64,000 bases of DNA from DAOTWA01 sp963702935. Its GTDB lineage: Bacteria > Chloroflexota > Anaerolineae > Anaerolineales > Anaerolineaceae. Below are positions 1-7,990 of the stretch, in pieces (within the stretch, counting starts at the first letter, position 1; the number at the start of each line of letters is the position of its first letter). Location of the stretch: assembly GCA_963702935.1 (NCBI GenBank), contig OY969772.1, positions 3,162,001 to 3,226,000 of the forward strand, written 5' to 3'. Below the pieces are notes generated by a model that worked only from the letters and a program-made list of their open reading frames with translations, did no database searches and had not been told where the DNA came from. Both the position numbers and the translations under genes were made by a program.

Positions 1-838
1 ACCTTCTGATAGAGGTCGTCATCGTTCATGGCCAGGAAGCCGCCGATGTTGACGATGGCGTCCTTCTTGGCGCTCATGGTAGGCGCCATCCGCCAGGGCG
101 AACATCTCGCGGGCGATCTCCAGGGTGGACTTATTCGCATAGCCTGTCTCGCGCAACTTGATGAAATAAGCATTCTCGGCATAGCGGCAGGCGTCGATGA
201 AGAAAGGGATGCCGTATTCGCGATAGACGGCCGAGACGGCGCGCAGGTTCTCCATCGAGACCGGCTGTCCGCCGCCGGCGTTGTTGGTGACGGTGATCGT
301 TCCAAAGGGGATATTCGCGGCGCCCACTTCTTCGATGAAGGCGCGCAGTTTGTCTACATCCATGTTGCCTTTGAAGGGATGCGCTACAGAGGGTCAGGTA
401 AGCTTCGGCATTGACCAGGTTGGTCGGGCGCCCGCCCCGCGCGAGGATATTGCCTTCCGTGGTGTCGAAGTGCATGTTGGACGGCACGTAATTCCCCGGG
501 CTGTACTAGCATGGCGGTGAGGATATTCTCTGCAGCGCGGCCCTGATGCGTGGGAACGAAATGCTGAAGCCGAAGATTTGCTGCATGGCTTCCGCAAGAC
601 GGAAATACGAGCGCGCCCCGGCGTAGGATTCGTCGCCACGCATAATAGCGGCCCACTGCTCCTGGCTCATCGCGCCGGTGCCGGAATCGGTCAGCAAGTC
701 GATGAAGACATCTTCAGCGCGCAACGCGAAGAGATTGTAGCCGGCGGCCTGCATGGCCTGGCGGCGCGCTTGCGGATCGATCAGGCGGATTGACTCGACC
801 ATCTTGATGCGGAAAGGCTCGGGTGGATGCTGACGCAT
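1..838 (-). pseudogene. tryptophanase / tyrosine phenol-lyase family, frame-broken and cut by window edge
   Basis: Beta-eliminating lyase of the PLP-dependent tryptophanase/tyrosine phenol-lyase family, which splits Trp or Tyr to indole or phenol, pyruvate and ammonia. Family blocks appear in the right order but in different frames: EPFRIKMVESI near the start, FIDLLTDSGTGAMS, MRGDESYAGARSY, then FVPTHQGRAAENIL, FDTTEGNILARGG, NAGGGQPVSMENLRAV, ENAYFIKLRETGY, and finally MSAKKDAIVNIGGF around the PLP lysine. At least four frame changes occur within 840 bases (near 560, 490, 390 and 75). The ATG at 838 is preferred over the upstream TTG because GGAGG lies 8 bases before it. DGA followed by MSAKKDA resembles tryptophanase slightly more than TPL. 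It is either a decaying gene or, given indels elsewhere in the window, a poor-quality sequence end. The C-terminal half lies outside the window. Confidence 0.75.
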
Positions 839-936
839 GAATGACACCTCCAATAGGATACCCCTGGATTTTATGACAACGATTAGTGTAGCACGCTTTA
901 GAGGAAGCGTGGGAGAGGTAGGGGGCTTCGGTTATA

Positions 937-1583
937 ATGGAGCGCGTGAATCTAACCCGTAAGCTTTTGCCACCCGTGGGGGTGCTGGTGTTGGCGGCCT
1001 CCCTGGCGATAGTCGCCTGGGCGAGCTGGCCGGTGTCCTCCCAGACCACGACGCTGGACTGCCGCCAATGCACGGCGTTCGCCGCCCGGCCTGAACAGCG
1101 CCAGCTCGTCCTGTCGCTGCCCACGCGCATCCGCTGGGGGACTCTGGGGCGGTGAAGCTGGTGCTGCGCGGATCAGGCGCGAGCGACGTTGCGCCTCAGA
1201 CGGGCCCCAACGTGTTGGGGGAAGCCCGCCTGGATGTGATAGGCGGAGAGGCTTCTCCCAACGATTTGATCAGCACCCCCTTGCTGCCCGGCCGCTCGGC
1301 CCAATTCAACTGGAGCCTGACCCCCGCGCAGGCGGGAAAGGTCGAAGGCACCCTGTGGATCTACCTGGATACTGTGACTCAGGATAGTGGGAATGACGAG
1401 CCATTTCCGCTGGCAGCGCTGCCGGTAGAGGTGGACGTGGTCAGCCTGTTGGGGCTTTCCACTTCCACGCTGCAGATCGTCGGGGTGCTGGGGGCCGCCG
1501 CCGGCCTGGTTTTGACCTTGCCCTGGGTCGGAAACCGGCTGGCGCGCCGCAAATCGAAACGCCGCCCTCACCGAACAAGATGA
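937..1583 (+). CDS. hypothetical secreted/membrane protein with N- and C-terminal membrane segments (frameshifted)
   Basis: Two frames together make one protein of about 215 residues. The first part (937-1155) has an N-terminal hydrophobic segment (LPPVGVLVLAASLAIVAWAS). The second (to 1583) has a beta-rich middle and a second hydrophobic segment (STLQIVGVLGAAAGLVL) before a very basic tail (RRKSKRRPHR). Adding one G to the G-run near 1138 joins them as RWGDSGAVKLVLRG, so a consensus indel is the simplest explanation. No known family is recognised. The ATG at 937 overlaps a TATAAT-like string at 933-938, so the in-frame GTG at 946 is an alternative start. It is transcribed divergently from the lyase and upstream of nuoA. 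Confidence 0.55.
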
Positions 1584-1645
1584 CATTAAGATGACAATTT
1601 TCGTTATGTTCTTCCTGTCTAAAGAGGTGATCCTAATCCCAGTTG

Positions 1646-1654
1646 TGATAAAAT
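1646..1654 (+). promoter_or_regulatory. candidate extended -10 promoter for nuoA
   Basis: TGATAAAAT (TGn followed by TAAAAT) lies about 70 bases upstream of the nuoA ATG, after the preceding gene ends at 1583. No good -35 box is seen at the usual distance. A TTGACA at 1682-1687 lacks a matching -10. Weak prediction. Confidence 0.25.
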
Positions 1655-1722
1655 ACATGCGGCTCCGTGAGTGGGGTCCAATTGACACATTGCAGACCTC
1701 ATCATCTTTTTAAGGATTGCCT

Positions 1723-2079
1723 ATGACCTCAGATTGGCTCTACATTGGCTTATTCTTTATCATCGCTCCCTTACTGCCTGCGGCGGCCATCAGCATAGCA
1801 GGATTGTTAGCTCCGAAGAAACCCAATTCAATTAAACAACAAACCTACGAATGCGGCATCGAGACGGTTGGGGAGACCTGGGTACAGTTCAAGGTTCAAT
1901 ATTACGTATACGCCCTGATCTTCCTGGTATTCGACGTCGAGACCGTCTTCCTTTTCCCCTGGGCTGTGGCTTTCAACCAGTTGCCACTGTTCGCGGTTTT
2001 AGAAGGCATCCTGTTCGTGCTGATCCTGGTCGGCGGGCTGTTCTATGCCTGGCGGAAAGGCGCTCTCCAGTGGGTTTAG
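1723..2079 (+). CDS. nuoA: NADH-quinone oxidoreductase subunit A
   Basis: Membrane subunit of respiratory complex I, near the quinone site and the NuoH/J/K interface. The 118-residue protein has the three expected transmembrane helices and the conserved family strings YECGIE and FLVFDVETVFLFPWA, including the acidic residues typical of NuoA. The ATG at 1723 follows AAGGA by six bases and is preferred over the TTG at 1717. It is separated from nuoH by a 76-base gap containing a terminator-like hairpin. nuoB, C and D, which usually follow nuoA, are absent here. Confidence 0.93.
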   Translation: MTSDWLYIGLFFIIAPLLPAAAISIAGLLAPKKPNSIKQQTYECGIETVGETWVQFKVQYYVYALIFLVFDVETVFLFPWAVAFNQLPLFAVLEGILFVLILVGGLFYAWRKGALQWV

Positions 2080-2099
2080 CTTAATAGGCGTAGCATCGT

Positions 2100-2135
2100 G
2101 AAGCTGGCAGGTAAGCACCTCTCAGCTTCTTTTTT
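2100..2135 (+). terminator. terminator-like hairpin between nuoA and nuoH
   Basis: Stem GAAGCTG (2100-2106) pairs with CAGCTTC (2123-2129). An inner AGGT/ACCT helix (2109-2112 with 2117-2120) strengthens it, and six T follow directly (2130-2135). This is a good intrinsic terminator shape on the + strand. It may end a nuoA transcript or attenuate expression of the downstream genes. Confidence 0.6.
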
Positions 2136-2155
2136 GTAGGTTTGAGGAGTGTAGC

Positions 2156-3901
2156 ATGATATTCTGGAGCGATCCGGTTAATTTCATCGCGCAGTGGCTG
2201 CGCGGGCTCCTGGTCGGTTGGGGGCTGGCGCCAGGCTGGGTAACCTTCTTGCTTTCCCTGATTGGGGTGGGCCTGGTGGCTACGGGCGCCATGTTGTGGG
2301 TAATCTTCCTGATCTGGTATGAGCGCAAGATCATCGGCCGCATTCAAGACCGCTTTGGGCCCAACCGGATCGGCCCGTGGGGCATCTTCCAGCCCATTGC
2401 GGATATGCTGAAGATCTTCACCAAGGAATATATTACGCCCGAAGGCGCCGACTGGCTGCCCTATAACCTGGCCCCCGTGCTGTCGGTGGCTTCTGTCTTG
2501 CTCATGTGGGCGGTCATCCCTTTTGCCGTAACCGTCTATGGGGTGGATCTGAATGTAGGGCTTCTGTACATCGTGGCGGTGGGCGCCCTGGGAGAGCTGG
2601 CGATCATCATGGCGGGCTGGTCTTCCAATAACAAGTACGCCATGTTCGGCGCTTTCCGCGTGATAGCCCAGTTGATCTCTTACGAAGTCCCCATGGTGCT
2701 GGCGTTGTTGGTGCCTGTGATCATGGCGGGCACGCTGGGGATGAACGGCATCGTCAAAGCGCAAGGCACCTGGTTTTTGTTCATCTCTCCGCTGGCGGCA
2801 CTGATCTTTTTCATCACCTCCATCGCCGAGATGGGGCGCGCGCCCTTCGATTTGATCGAGGCCGAATCCGAGATCGTGGCGGGCTTCAATATCGAGTATT
2901 CCGGCTTGAAGTTCGGCATGTTCTACGTGGCCGAATTCCTGCACGCTTTTACCAGCTCGCTGATTTTCACGACTATTTTCCTGGGAGGCTGGCAGGGGCC
3001 GGCGGCGGAGCAATACCCGATCCTGGGATTCGTCTACTTCGCCATCAAAGTGGGGGCGGTGTACTTCTTCTCCGTCCTGGTGCGCGGGGCGCTGCCGCGC
3101 TTCCGCATCGATCAGATGATGGACCTGAATTGGAAAGTGCTGACCCCGCTCTCGCTGGCGGTGGTGAGCGTAACCGCCCTGGCGCAGAAGTTACTGCAAA
3201 ACGTCCCCAATACCTGGCGGGTGCTGGGCTTGTTGGCCGTCAACCTGCTGATCTTGTGGGCGGCAGTCGAGATCTCGCGCAGGTTCGCGGCGCGCCAACG
3301 TGAGCAGGTGGAAGGCCCGAGGCAGCCTCCCTTACCGGCGTCTTCAGAGCACGTGGCCTCGCAGAAAATCCCTCAGGAGTACTCCATGACGATCCAGCAA
3401 GTGCTTTTCTTGTTGACTGCGGCAGTCATCCTGGGCTCAGCCGGCCTGGTGGTGAGCACGCGCAAGATGCTGCACGCAGCCTTGTGGCTGATCCTGGCGC
3501 TGTTTGGCGTGGCAGCCGTTTTCGTCTTCCTGGAGGCGCCCTTCTTTGCCATGGTGCAGGTGGTAGTGTATATTGGGGCGATTGCCATCTTGATGATCTT
3601 CGCTATCATGCTCACGCGGCGGGTGATGGCAGACGATGGACCGCAAGTGAACGTCTTATGGTGGCTGGCGGCGCTCATCGCCGCGGCGGTGTTCGCCGGG
3701 CTGGTGCGGCTGCTCAGCAGTTGGCCCGGGTTCCAGACCGCGCTTCCCGATTTGCCGGGACGTGAAAACGTGGTGGCTCAATTGGGCCAGGCGCTGGTCT
3801 CGCCGGACGCTTACGTCCTGCCGTTCGAAGTGGCCTCGGTCTTGCTCCTGGCGGCCCTGGTCGGGGCGATTTTCATCGCCTGGGAGAGAGAAAAGAAATG
3901 A
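2156..3901 (+). CDS. nuoH: NADH-quinone oxidoreductase subunit H, open into subunit J (NuoH-NuoJ)
   Basis: Residues 1-410 are NuoH, the membrane subunit that forms the quinone chamber of complex I. Recognisable strings are IWYERKIIGRIQDRFGPNR, QPIADMLKIFTKE, and the acidic loop EMGRAPFDLIEAESEIVAGF. The frame has no stop and runs through a roughly 40-residue linker rich in Gln, Pro and Ser into NuoJ (residues 411-581). A Shine-Dalgarno AGGAG at 3375-3379 and an ATG at 3386 allow NuoJ to start on its own. In the +1 frame the linker ends with TGA overlapping that ATG as ATGA, the usual coupling between separate genes. The fusion may therefore be an indel artefact. nuoI is missing between H and J. 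Start ATG 2156 follows TTTGAGGAG. Confidence 0.9.
   Translation: MIFWSDPVNFIAQWLRGLLVGWGLAPGWVTFLLSLIGVGLVATGAMLWVIFLIWYERKIIGRIQDRFGPNRIGPWGIFQPIADMLKIFTKEYITPEGADWLPYNLAPVLSVASVLLMWAVIPFAVTVYGVDLNVGLLYIVAVGALGELAIIMAGWSSNNKYAMFGAFRVIAQLISYEVPMVLALLVPVIMAGTLGMNGIVKAQGTWFLFISPLAALIFFITSIAEMGRAPFDLIEAESEIVAGFNIEYSGLKFGMFYVAEFLHAFTSSLIFTTIFLGGWQGPAAEQYPILGFVYFAIKVGAVYFFSVLVRGALPRFRIDQMMDLNWKVLTPLSLAVVSVTALAQKLLQNVPNTWRVLGLLAVNLLILWAAVEISRRFAARQREQVEGPRQPPLPASSEHVASQKIPQEYSMTIQQVLFLLTAAVILGSAGLVVSTRKMLHAALWLILALFGVAAVFVFLEAPFFAMVQVVVYIGAIAILMIFAIMLTRRVMADDGPQVNVLWWLAALIAAAVFAGLVRLLSSWPGFQTALPDLPGRENVVAQLGQALVSPDAYVLPFEVASVLLLAALVGAIFIAWEREKK
3386..3901 (+). CDS. nuoJ: NADH-quinone oxidoreductase subunit J (internal start)
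   Basis: Membrane subunit J of complex I, 171 residues if it starts at the internal ATG 3386. Five hydrophobic helices are visible, with the family strings STRKMLHAALWLIL, FLEAPFFAMVQVVVYIGA and IAILMIFAIML, which include the pi-bulge helix region of NuoJ. The ribosome binding site (CAGGAG, seven bases before ATG) is good, so separate translation is likely whether or not the NuoH frame is really open. A 40-base gap precedes nuoK. Confidence 0.82.
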   Translation: MTIQQVLFLLTAAVILGSAGLVVSTRKMLHAALWLILALFGVAAVFVFLEAPFFAMVQVVVYIGAIAILMIFAIMLTRRVMADDGPQVNVLWWLAALIAAAVFAGLVRLLSSWPGFQTALPDLPGRENVVAQLGQALVSPDAYVLPFEVASVLLLAALVGAIFIAWEREKK

Positions 3902-3941
3902 GAGGCTATTTCCGCGCATCCGGCGCATCCCGGAGGGTTTT

Positions 3942-4250
3942 ATGATCCCATTGTCCTGGTATCTGATCCTGGCTGCCGCGCTCTTCTGTGTGGGCCTGTT
4001 TGGCGTGCTGGCGCGCAAGAATGCCATCGCCATCCTGATGGGCGTGGAGCTGATGCTGAACGCGGTCATGATCAATCTGCTGGCCTTCTGGCGCTACCGC
4101 GATCCGGCGAACATCGCCGGGCAGGCGTTCGTGGTGATCGTCTTCGCCACAGCAGCCGCCGAAGTGGCCGTGGGCCTGGCGATCGTCATCTCGGCTTACC
4201 GCCGGCGCAATACGGTGGTGGCCGACGAAATCGATTTACTCAAGGGGTGA
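3942..4250 (+). CDS. nuoK: NADH-quinone oxidoreductase subunit K
   Basis: Small three-helix membrane subunit of complex I, homologous to MrpC. The 102-residue length is normal for NuoK. Conserved strings are GVLARKNAIAILMGVELMLN, with the helix-2 glutamate of GVELMLN, and ATAAAEVAVGLAIV, with the helix-3 glutamate; both acids belong to the central hydrophilic axis. The ATG at 3942 follows CGGAGGG by seven bases; the same frame is open further upstream, but that part is not NuoK-like. nuoL starts seven bases after the stop. Confidence 0.93.
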   Translation: MIPLSWYLILAAALFCVGLFGVLARKNAIAILMGVELMLNAVMINLLAFWRYRDPANIAGQAFVVIVFATAAAEVAVGLAIVISAYRRRNTVVADEIDLLKG

Positions 4251-4257
4251 GCGCACT

Positions 4258-6444
4258 ATGATGAATGTAGAAACCCTCGTCTGGCTCCTCCCCCTGCCGC
4301 CGCTGCTGGCCTTTTTCTTCATTGTTCTCTTCACGAACCGCTCCAAGGCGCTCAGTCATACCCTGGCGGTCGGCTCGGTGCTGCTGTCTTTCGCCGGCAG
4401 CATGGTGGTGGTCGCCCGGGCGGTCTCGACCCAAAACCTGGGCCAAAATCCCTTCCTGTCCTCGATCAACTGGCTGCCCACGGCGGACACCTGGCTCAGG
4501 ATCGGGGTGCAGATCGACCCCCTCTCCACTGTGGTGCTGTTCTTCGTGGCCTGGACCATCTTGATGATCTTCCTGTATAGCATCGGCTACCACAATTACG
4601 GGCAGCCCCAGGGCCAGCACGACCAGGCCGGCCTGCCTCCCCAGGGCGCGGAGATCACCGACGAGCACGGCCACACCCACAAGGTGCCCTCGGTAGAGCC
4701 AATGTACTCGCGCTTCTTCGCCTTCCTCAGTCTGTTCGCCTTCGCCATGTATACCCTGGTGGTGAGCGATAACCTGCTGACCCTCTACATCGGCTGGGAG
4801 ATCATGGGGCTGTGCTCTTACCTGTTGATCGGCTTCTGGTACGGCAAGAAATCGGCCCGGGATGCGGCCGTCAAGGCTTTCCTGACCACGCGGGTCGGCG
4901 ACGTGTTCATGCTGTTGGGCATCGCTTACCTTTACACCGCCACGGGCACGCTCAACTACCGCGATATCTTTGCCAACCCCCAGGTGCTGAGCCAACTGGC
5001 CGCCTCCAGCTCGGGGGTGTTGGGGCTTTCCGCCGCCGGGTTGATCAGCCTGCTGCTGTTCATCGGCACGATTGGTAAATCGGCGCAGTGGCCGCTGCAC
5101 GTATGGCTGCCGGACGCCATGGAAGGCCCCACGCCGGTCTCGGCCATGATCCACGCGGCGACGATGGTGTCTGCCGGTGTTTATCTGGCGATCCGCGTCT
5201 TCCCGCTGGCCTCGGTGGGCTGGGCGGAAAGCGGCGTGGCGACCCCCACCATGGTCGCGATGGGCTTTATCGGCGCGTTTACGGCGCTGTTCGCCGCTAC
5301 CATCGCGGTGGCCCAAAACGACATTAAGCGCGTGCTGGCCTATTCCACCATCTCGCAGTTGGGCTTCATGATCGCGGCGCTGGGGGCGGGCGCCTACGTG
5401 GCGGCGGCCTTCCACCTGGTGACGCACGCCTTCTTCAAGGCGCTGCTCTTCCTGGGCTCCGGCTCGGTGATCCACGGGATGGAGCACGGCGTGCTGCACA
5501 CGGGCGAGCACGTAGATGCCCAAAACATGTTCAACATGGGCGGCCTGCGCAAGAAGATGCCCATCACCTTCTGGACCTTCCTGATCGGCGGTTTCGCCCT
5601 GTCGGGCTTTCCTATCCTGACGGCCGGTTTCTGGTCGAAGGATCAGATCCTGGCGGATTCGTTTGCCGGAGGGCATACGCTAATCTTCGTAACCCTGGCG
5701 GTGGCCGCCTTGCTAACCGCTTTCTACACCATGCGCCAGATCAGCCTGACCTTCCTGGGGGAGGCGCGCACGAAAGCTGCCGGGCACGCGCAAGAGACGC
5801 CCTGGACGATGACCCTGCCGCTGGTGGTGCTGGCGTTCTTCGCGATGACCCTGGGCTGGATCGGCATTCCGAAGACCTTCCCCGGGCTGGGCGGGGTGGT
5901 GGAGAACTGGTTCGGCACATTCGTCTCGGGGATGCTGTATAAGACGCCCGAGATCGCGGAGGAGAGCAGCCTGCTGCCTTTGCTCACCTCGCTGGTGGTG
6001 GCGCTGGGCGGACTGGCGCTGGGCTGGCTGGTTTACCGGCGCATCAAGGCCGGCGAGGCCGATCCCCTCGAAAAGCCCCTGGCCGGATTTTACGGTGTAC
6101 TGAAAAATAAATATTATTTCGACGAGCTGTATCATCTCATCTTCGTGCGCCCGGCCGGCTGGGTATCGGCTACCTTCACGGTGGCCTGGTTGGACCGCGG
6201 CGTGATCGACGGTTTCCTGAACGCCGTCGGGCGCGGGGCGTTAGGGCTGGGCAGCTTGCTGCGCAACGCCTTCGACCTGCCGGTGATCACCGGCGGCGGC
6301 GATCGACTGGGCGAGGGAGCGGGCTGGTTTGGCTCCTGGCTGCGCCGCTTCCAGACCGGGCGCATCCAACAGTACATGCTCACCACGGTGCTGGTGGTGG
6401 TGATCTTCGGCGCACTCTTCTATTATTTCCTGGTATTTGCCTGA
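4258..6444 (+). CDS. nuoL: NADH-quinone oxidoreductase subunit L
   Basis: Distal proton-pumping, antiporter-like subunit of complex I, 728 residues. Key blocks are seen: the helix-5 glutamate in YIGWEIMGLCSYLLIGFW, the helix-7 lysine in IGTIGKSAQWPLHVWLPDA, GPTPVSAMIHAATMVSAGVY, and the helix-12 region with NDIKRVLAYSTISQLGF. The C-terminal part has the long lateral helix region and the final anchor helix. A hydrophilic His/Gln-rich insertion at about residues 112-150 makes it longer than the E. coli protein (about 610). Start is the first of two adjacent ATG codons at 4258/4261. The stop lies about 22 bases before the preferred nuoM ATG. Confidence 0.95.
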   Translation: MMNVETLVWLLPLPPLLAFFFIVLFTNRSKALSHTLAVGSVLLSFAGSMVVVARAVSTQNLGQNPFLSSINWLPTADTWLRIGVQIDPLSTVVLFFVAWTILMIFLYSIGYHNYGQPQGQHDQAGLPPQGAEITDEHGHTHKVPSVEPMYSRFFAFLSLFAFAMYTLVVSDNLLTLYIGWEIMGLCSYLLIGFWYGKKSARDAAVKAFLTTRVGDVFMLLGIAYLYTATGTLNYRDIFANPQVLSQLAASSSGVLGLSAAGLISLLLFIGTIGKSAQWPLHVWLPDAMEGPTPVSAMIHAATMVSAGVYLAIRVFPLASVGWAESGVATPTMVAMGFIGAFTALFAATIAVAQNDIKRVLAYSTISQLGFMIAALGAGAYVAAAFHLVTHAFFKALLFLGSGSVIHGMEHGVLHTGEHVDAQNMFNMGGLRKKMPITFWTFLIGGFALSGFPILTAGFWSKDQILADSFAGGHTLIFVTLAVAALLTAFYTMRQISLTFLGEARTKAAGHAQETPWTMTLPLVVLAFFAMTLGWIGIPKTFPGLGGVVENWFGTFVSGMLYKTPEIAEESSLLPLLTSLVVALGGLALGWLVYRRIKAGEADPLEKPLAGFYGVLKNKYYFDELYHLIFVRPAGWVSATFTVAWLDRGVIDGFLNAVGRGALGLGSLLRNAFDLPVITGGGDRLGEGAGWFGSWLRRFQTGRIQQYMLTTVLVVVIFGALFYYFLVFA

Positions 6445-6466
6445 TTTTGGCCATCCGGAGCATCCG

Positions 6467-7987
6467 ATGGATTTCATCGTAAACCATTTGCTTTCACTGA
6501 TCTTGCTCATCCCTGCCGTGGCGGCGGTTTTGATGCTGCTCTTGCCGCGCGAAGAAGAGAACCTCATTCGCTGGGTAACCCTGGTGGTCAGCCTGATCCC
6601 CTTGGGGTTATCCCTGCTGCTGTGGTTCCGCTTCAATCCGGCGCAGAGCGGCTTCCAGTTCGAAGAACAGGCCTCCTGGTACGCGGCGATCAACTCCAGC
6701 TTTCACCTGGGAATCGACGGCATCTCCTTGACGATGGTGCTGCTGACCACCCTGTTGACGCCCCTGGCGGTGCTGGCTTCCTTCTCCATCAAAGAGCGGG
6801 TAAAAGCCTACATGATCCTGTTCCTGCTGCTGGAAACGGGAATGCTGGGCGTGTTCATGTCCCTCGACCTGCTGCTGTTCTTCGTCTTTTGGGAGGTCGG
6901 GCTGGTGCCCATGTATTTCCTGATCAACCAGTGGGGGGGCGCCAACCGCAACTACGCCTCGCTCAAGTTCATCCTCTATACTATGGCAGGCTCCCTCGGG
7001 CTGCTGCTGGCCATCCAGATGATCGGGGTGGTATCCGGCACGTTCGACCTGCCCACGCTGTTCAAGGTGTGGCCCAGCCTGCAAGGCGTCTCTCTCTTCG
7101 GGCTGCCGGTGGCCACGGTCAAAGCGATTGCCTTCTGGGCCTTCGTGATCGCCTTCGCCATTAAGGTGCCGGTGTGGCCCTTCCACACCTGGCTGCCGGA
7201 CGCGCACACGGAAGCGCCGACGGCCGGATCGATGATCCTGGCGGGCGTTTTGCTCAAGCTGGGCGCTTATGGCTTCTTGCGCTTCGTGCTGACCCTCTAT
7301 CCGGCGGAAGCCAAATATTACGCGGGCGCCCTGGCCCTGCTGGCCACCCTGGCCATCGTTTTCGGCGCGCTGGGAGCTTACGGGCAAGACGATTTCAAGC
7401 GCCTGGTGGCCTACTCTTCGATCAACCACATGGGCTTCGTGGTGCTGGGCATTGCCGCGGCGGCCTGGGCGGTGGGCAGTGAGAACGCCGTCCTGGCGCT
7501 GAACGGCGCCGTGCTACAGATGTTCAACCACGGTATTTCGTCGGCGGGCATGTTCTTCCTGGTGGGTGTGATCTACGAGCGCACGCACACGCGCGACCTG
7601 AACGCTTACGGCGGGTTGTTCACCCTGGTGCCGGTGTACGGGGCAGTCTTGATCTTTACCTCGATGGCCTCGTTGGGCCTGCCGGGATTGAACGGATTCA
7701 TCTCCGAGTTCCTGGTGGTGCGGGGAAGCTGGCCGGTGTTCACCCTGGCGACGGCGGTGAGCATGATCGGATTGTTCTTCACCGGAGCTTACGTGCTCAA
7801 GGCGCTCATGAAGGTGCTGCATGGGCCGCTCAACCCAAAGTGGGTGGGGCATCTGACCGAGATCAACGTCCGTGAGATGATCATCATCGCCCCGCTGATG
7901 GCGCTGATGCTGTCTATCGGGGTGTGGCCGGCCTGGATTCTGAATGTCATCAACCGCGCGGTATCCATGGGATTCTTATTGAGGTGA
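6467..7987 (+). CDS. nuoM: NADH-quinone oxidoreductase subunit M (first copy)
   Basis: Antiporter-like proton-pumping subunit of complex I, 506 residues from the ATG at 6467, which follows CCGGAG by six bases. The frame opens at a TTG at 6437 overlapping nuoL, but that start is less likely. All pump residues are present: the helix-5 glutamate in FFVFWEVGLVPMYFLI, the helix-7 lysine in AFAIKVPVWPFHTWLPDAH, the helix-8 lysine in LAGVLLKLGAYGFLRF, and the DDFKRLVAYSSINHMGFV block. This looks like the canonical NuoM. Three bases separate its stop from the second nuoM. Confidence 0.94.
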   Translation: MDFIVNHLLSLILLIPAVAAVLMLLLPREEENLIRWVTLVVSLIPLGLSLLLWFRFNPAQSGFQFEEQASWYAAINSSFHLGIDGISLTMVLLTTLLTPLAVLASFSIKERVKAYMILFLLLETGMLGVFMSLDLLLFFVFWEVGLVPMYFLINQWGGANRNYASLKFILYTMAGSLGLLLAIQMIGVVSGTFDLPTLFKVWPSLQGVSLFGLPVATVKAIAFWAFVIAFAIKVPVWPFHTWLPDAHTEAPTAGSMILAGVLLKLGAYGFLRFVLTLYPAEAKYYAGALALLATLAIVFGALGAYGQDDFKRLVAYSSINHMGFVVLGIAAAAWAVGSENAVLALNGAVLQMFNHGISSAGMFFLVGVIYERTHTRDLNAYGGLFTLVPVYGAVLIFTSMASLGLPGLNGFISEFLVVRGSWPVFTLATAVSMIGLFFTGAYVLKALMKVLHGPLNPKWVGHLTEINVREMIIIAPLMALMLSIGVWPAWILNVINRAVSMGFLLR

Positions 7988-7990
7988 GGG

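Noticed and set aside
933..946. Leaderless GTG start with TATAAT at 933-938
   Set aside because: No -35 box is visible and the string overlaps the annotated ATG, so it is likely chance.
4240..5676. 478-residue open frame on the minus strand across nuoL
   Set aside because: It is an antisense shadow of a clear nuoL gene, with His/Gln/Arg-rich composition caused by GC-rich codons.
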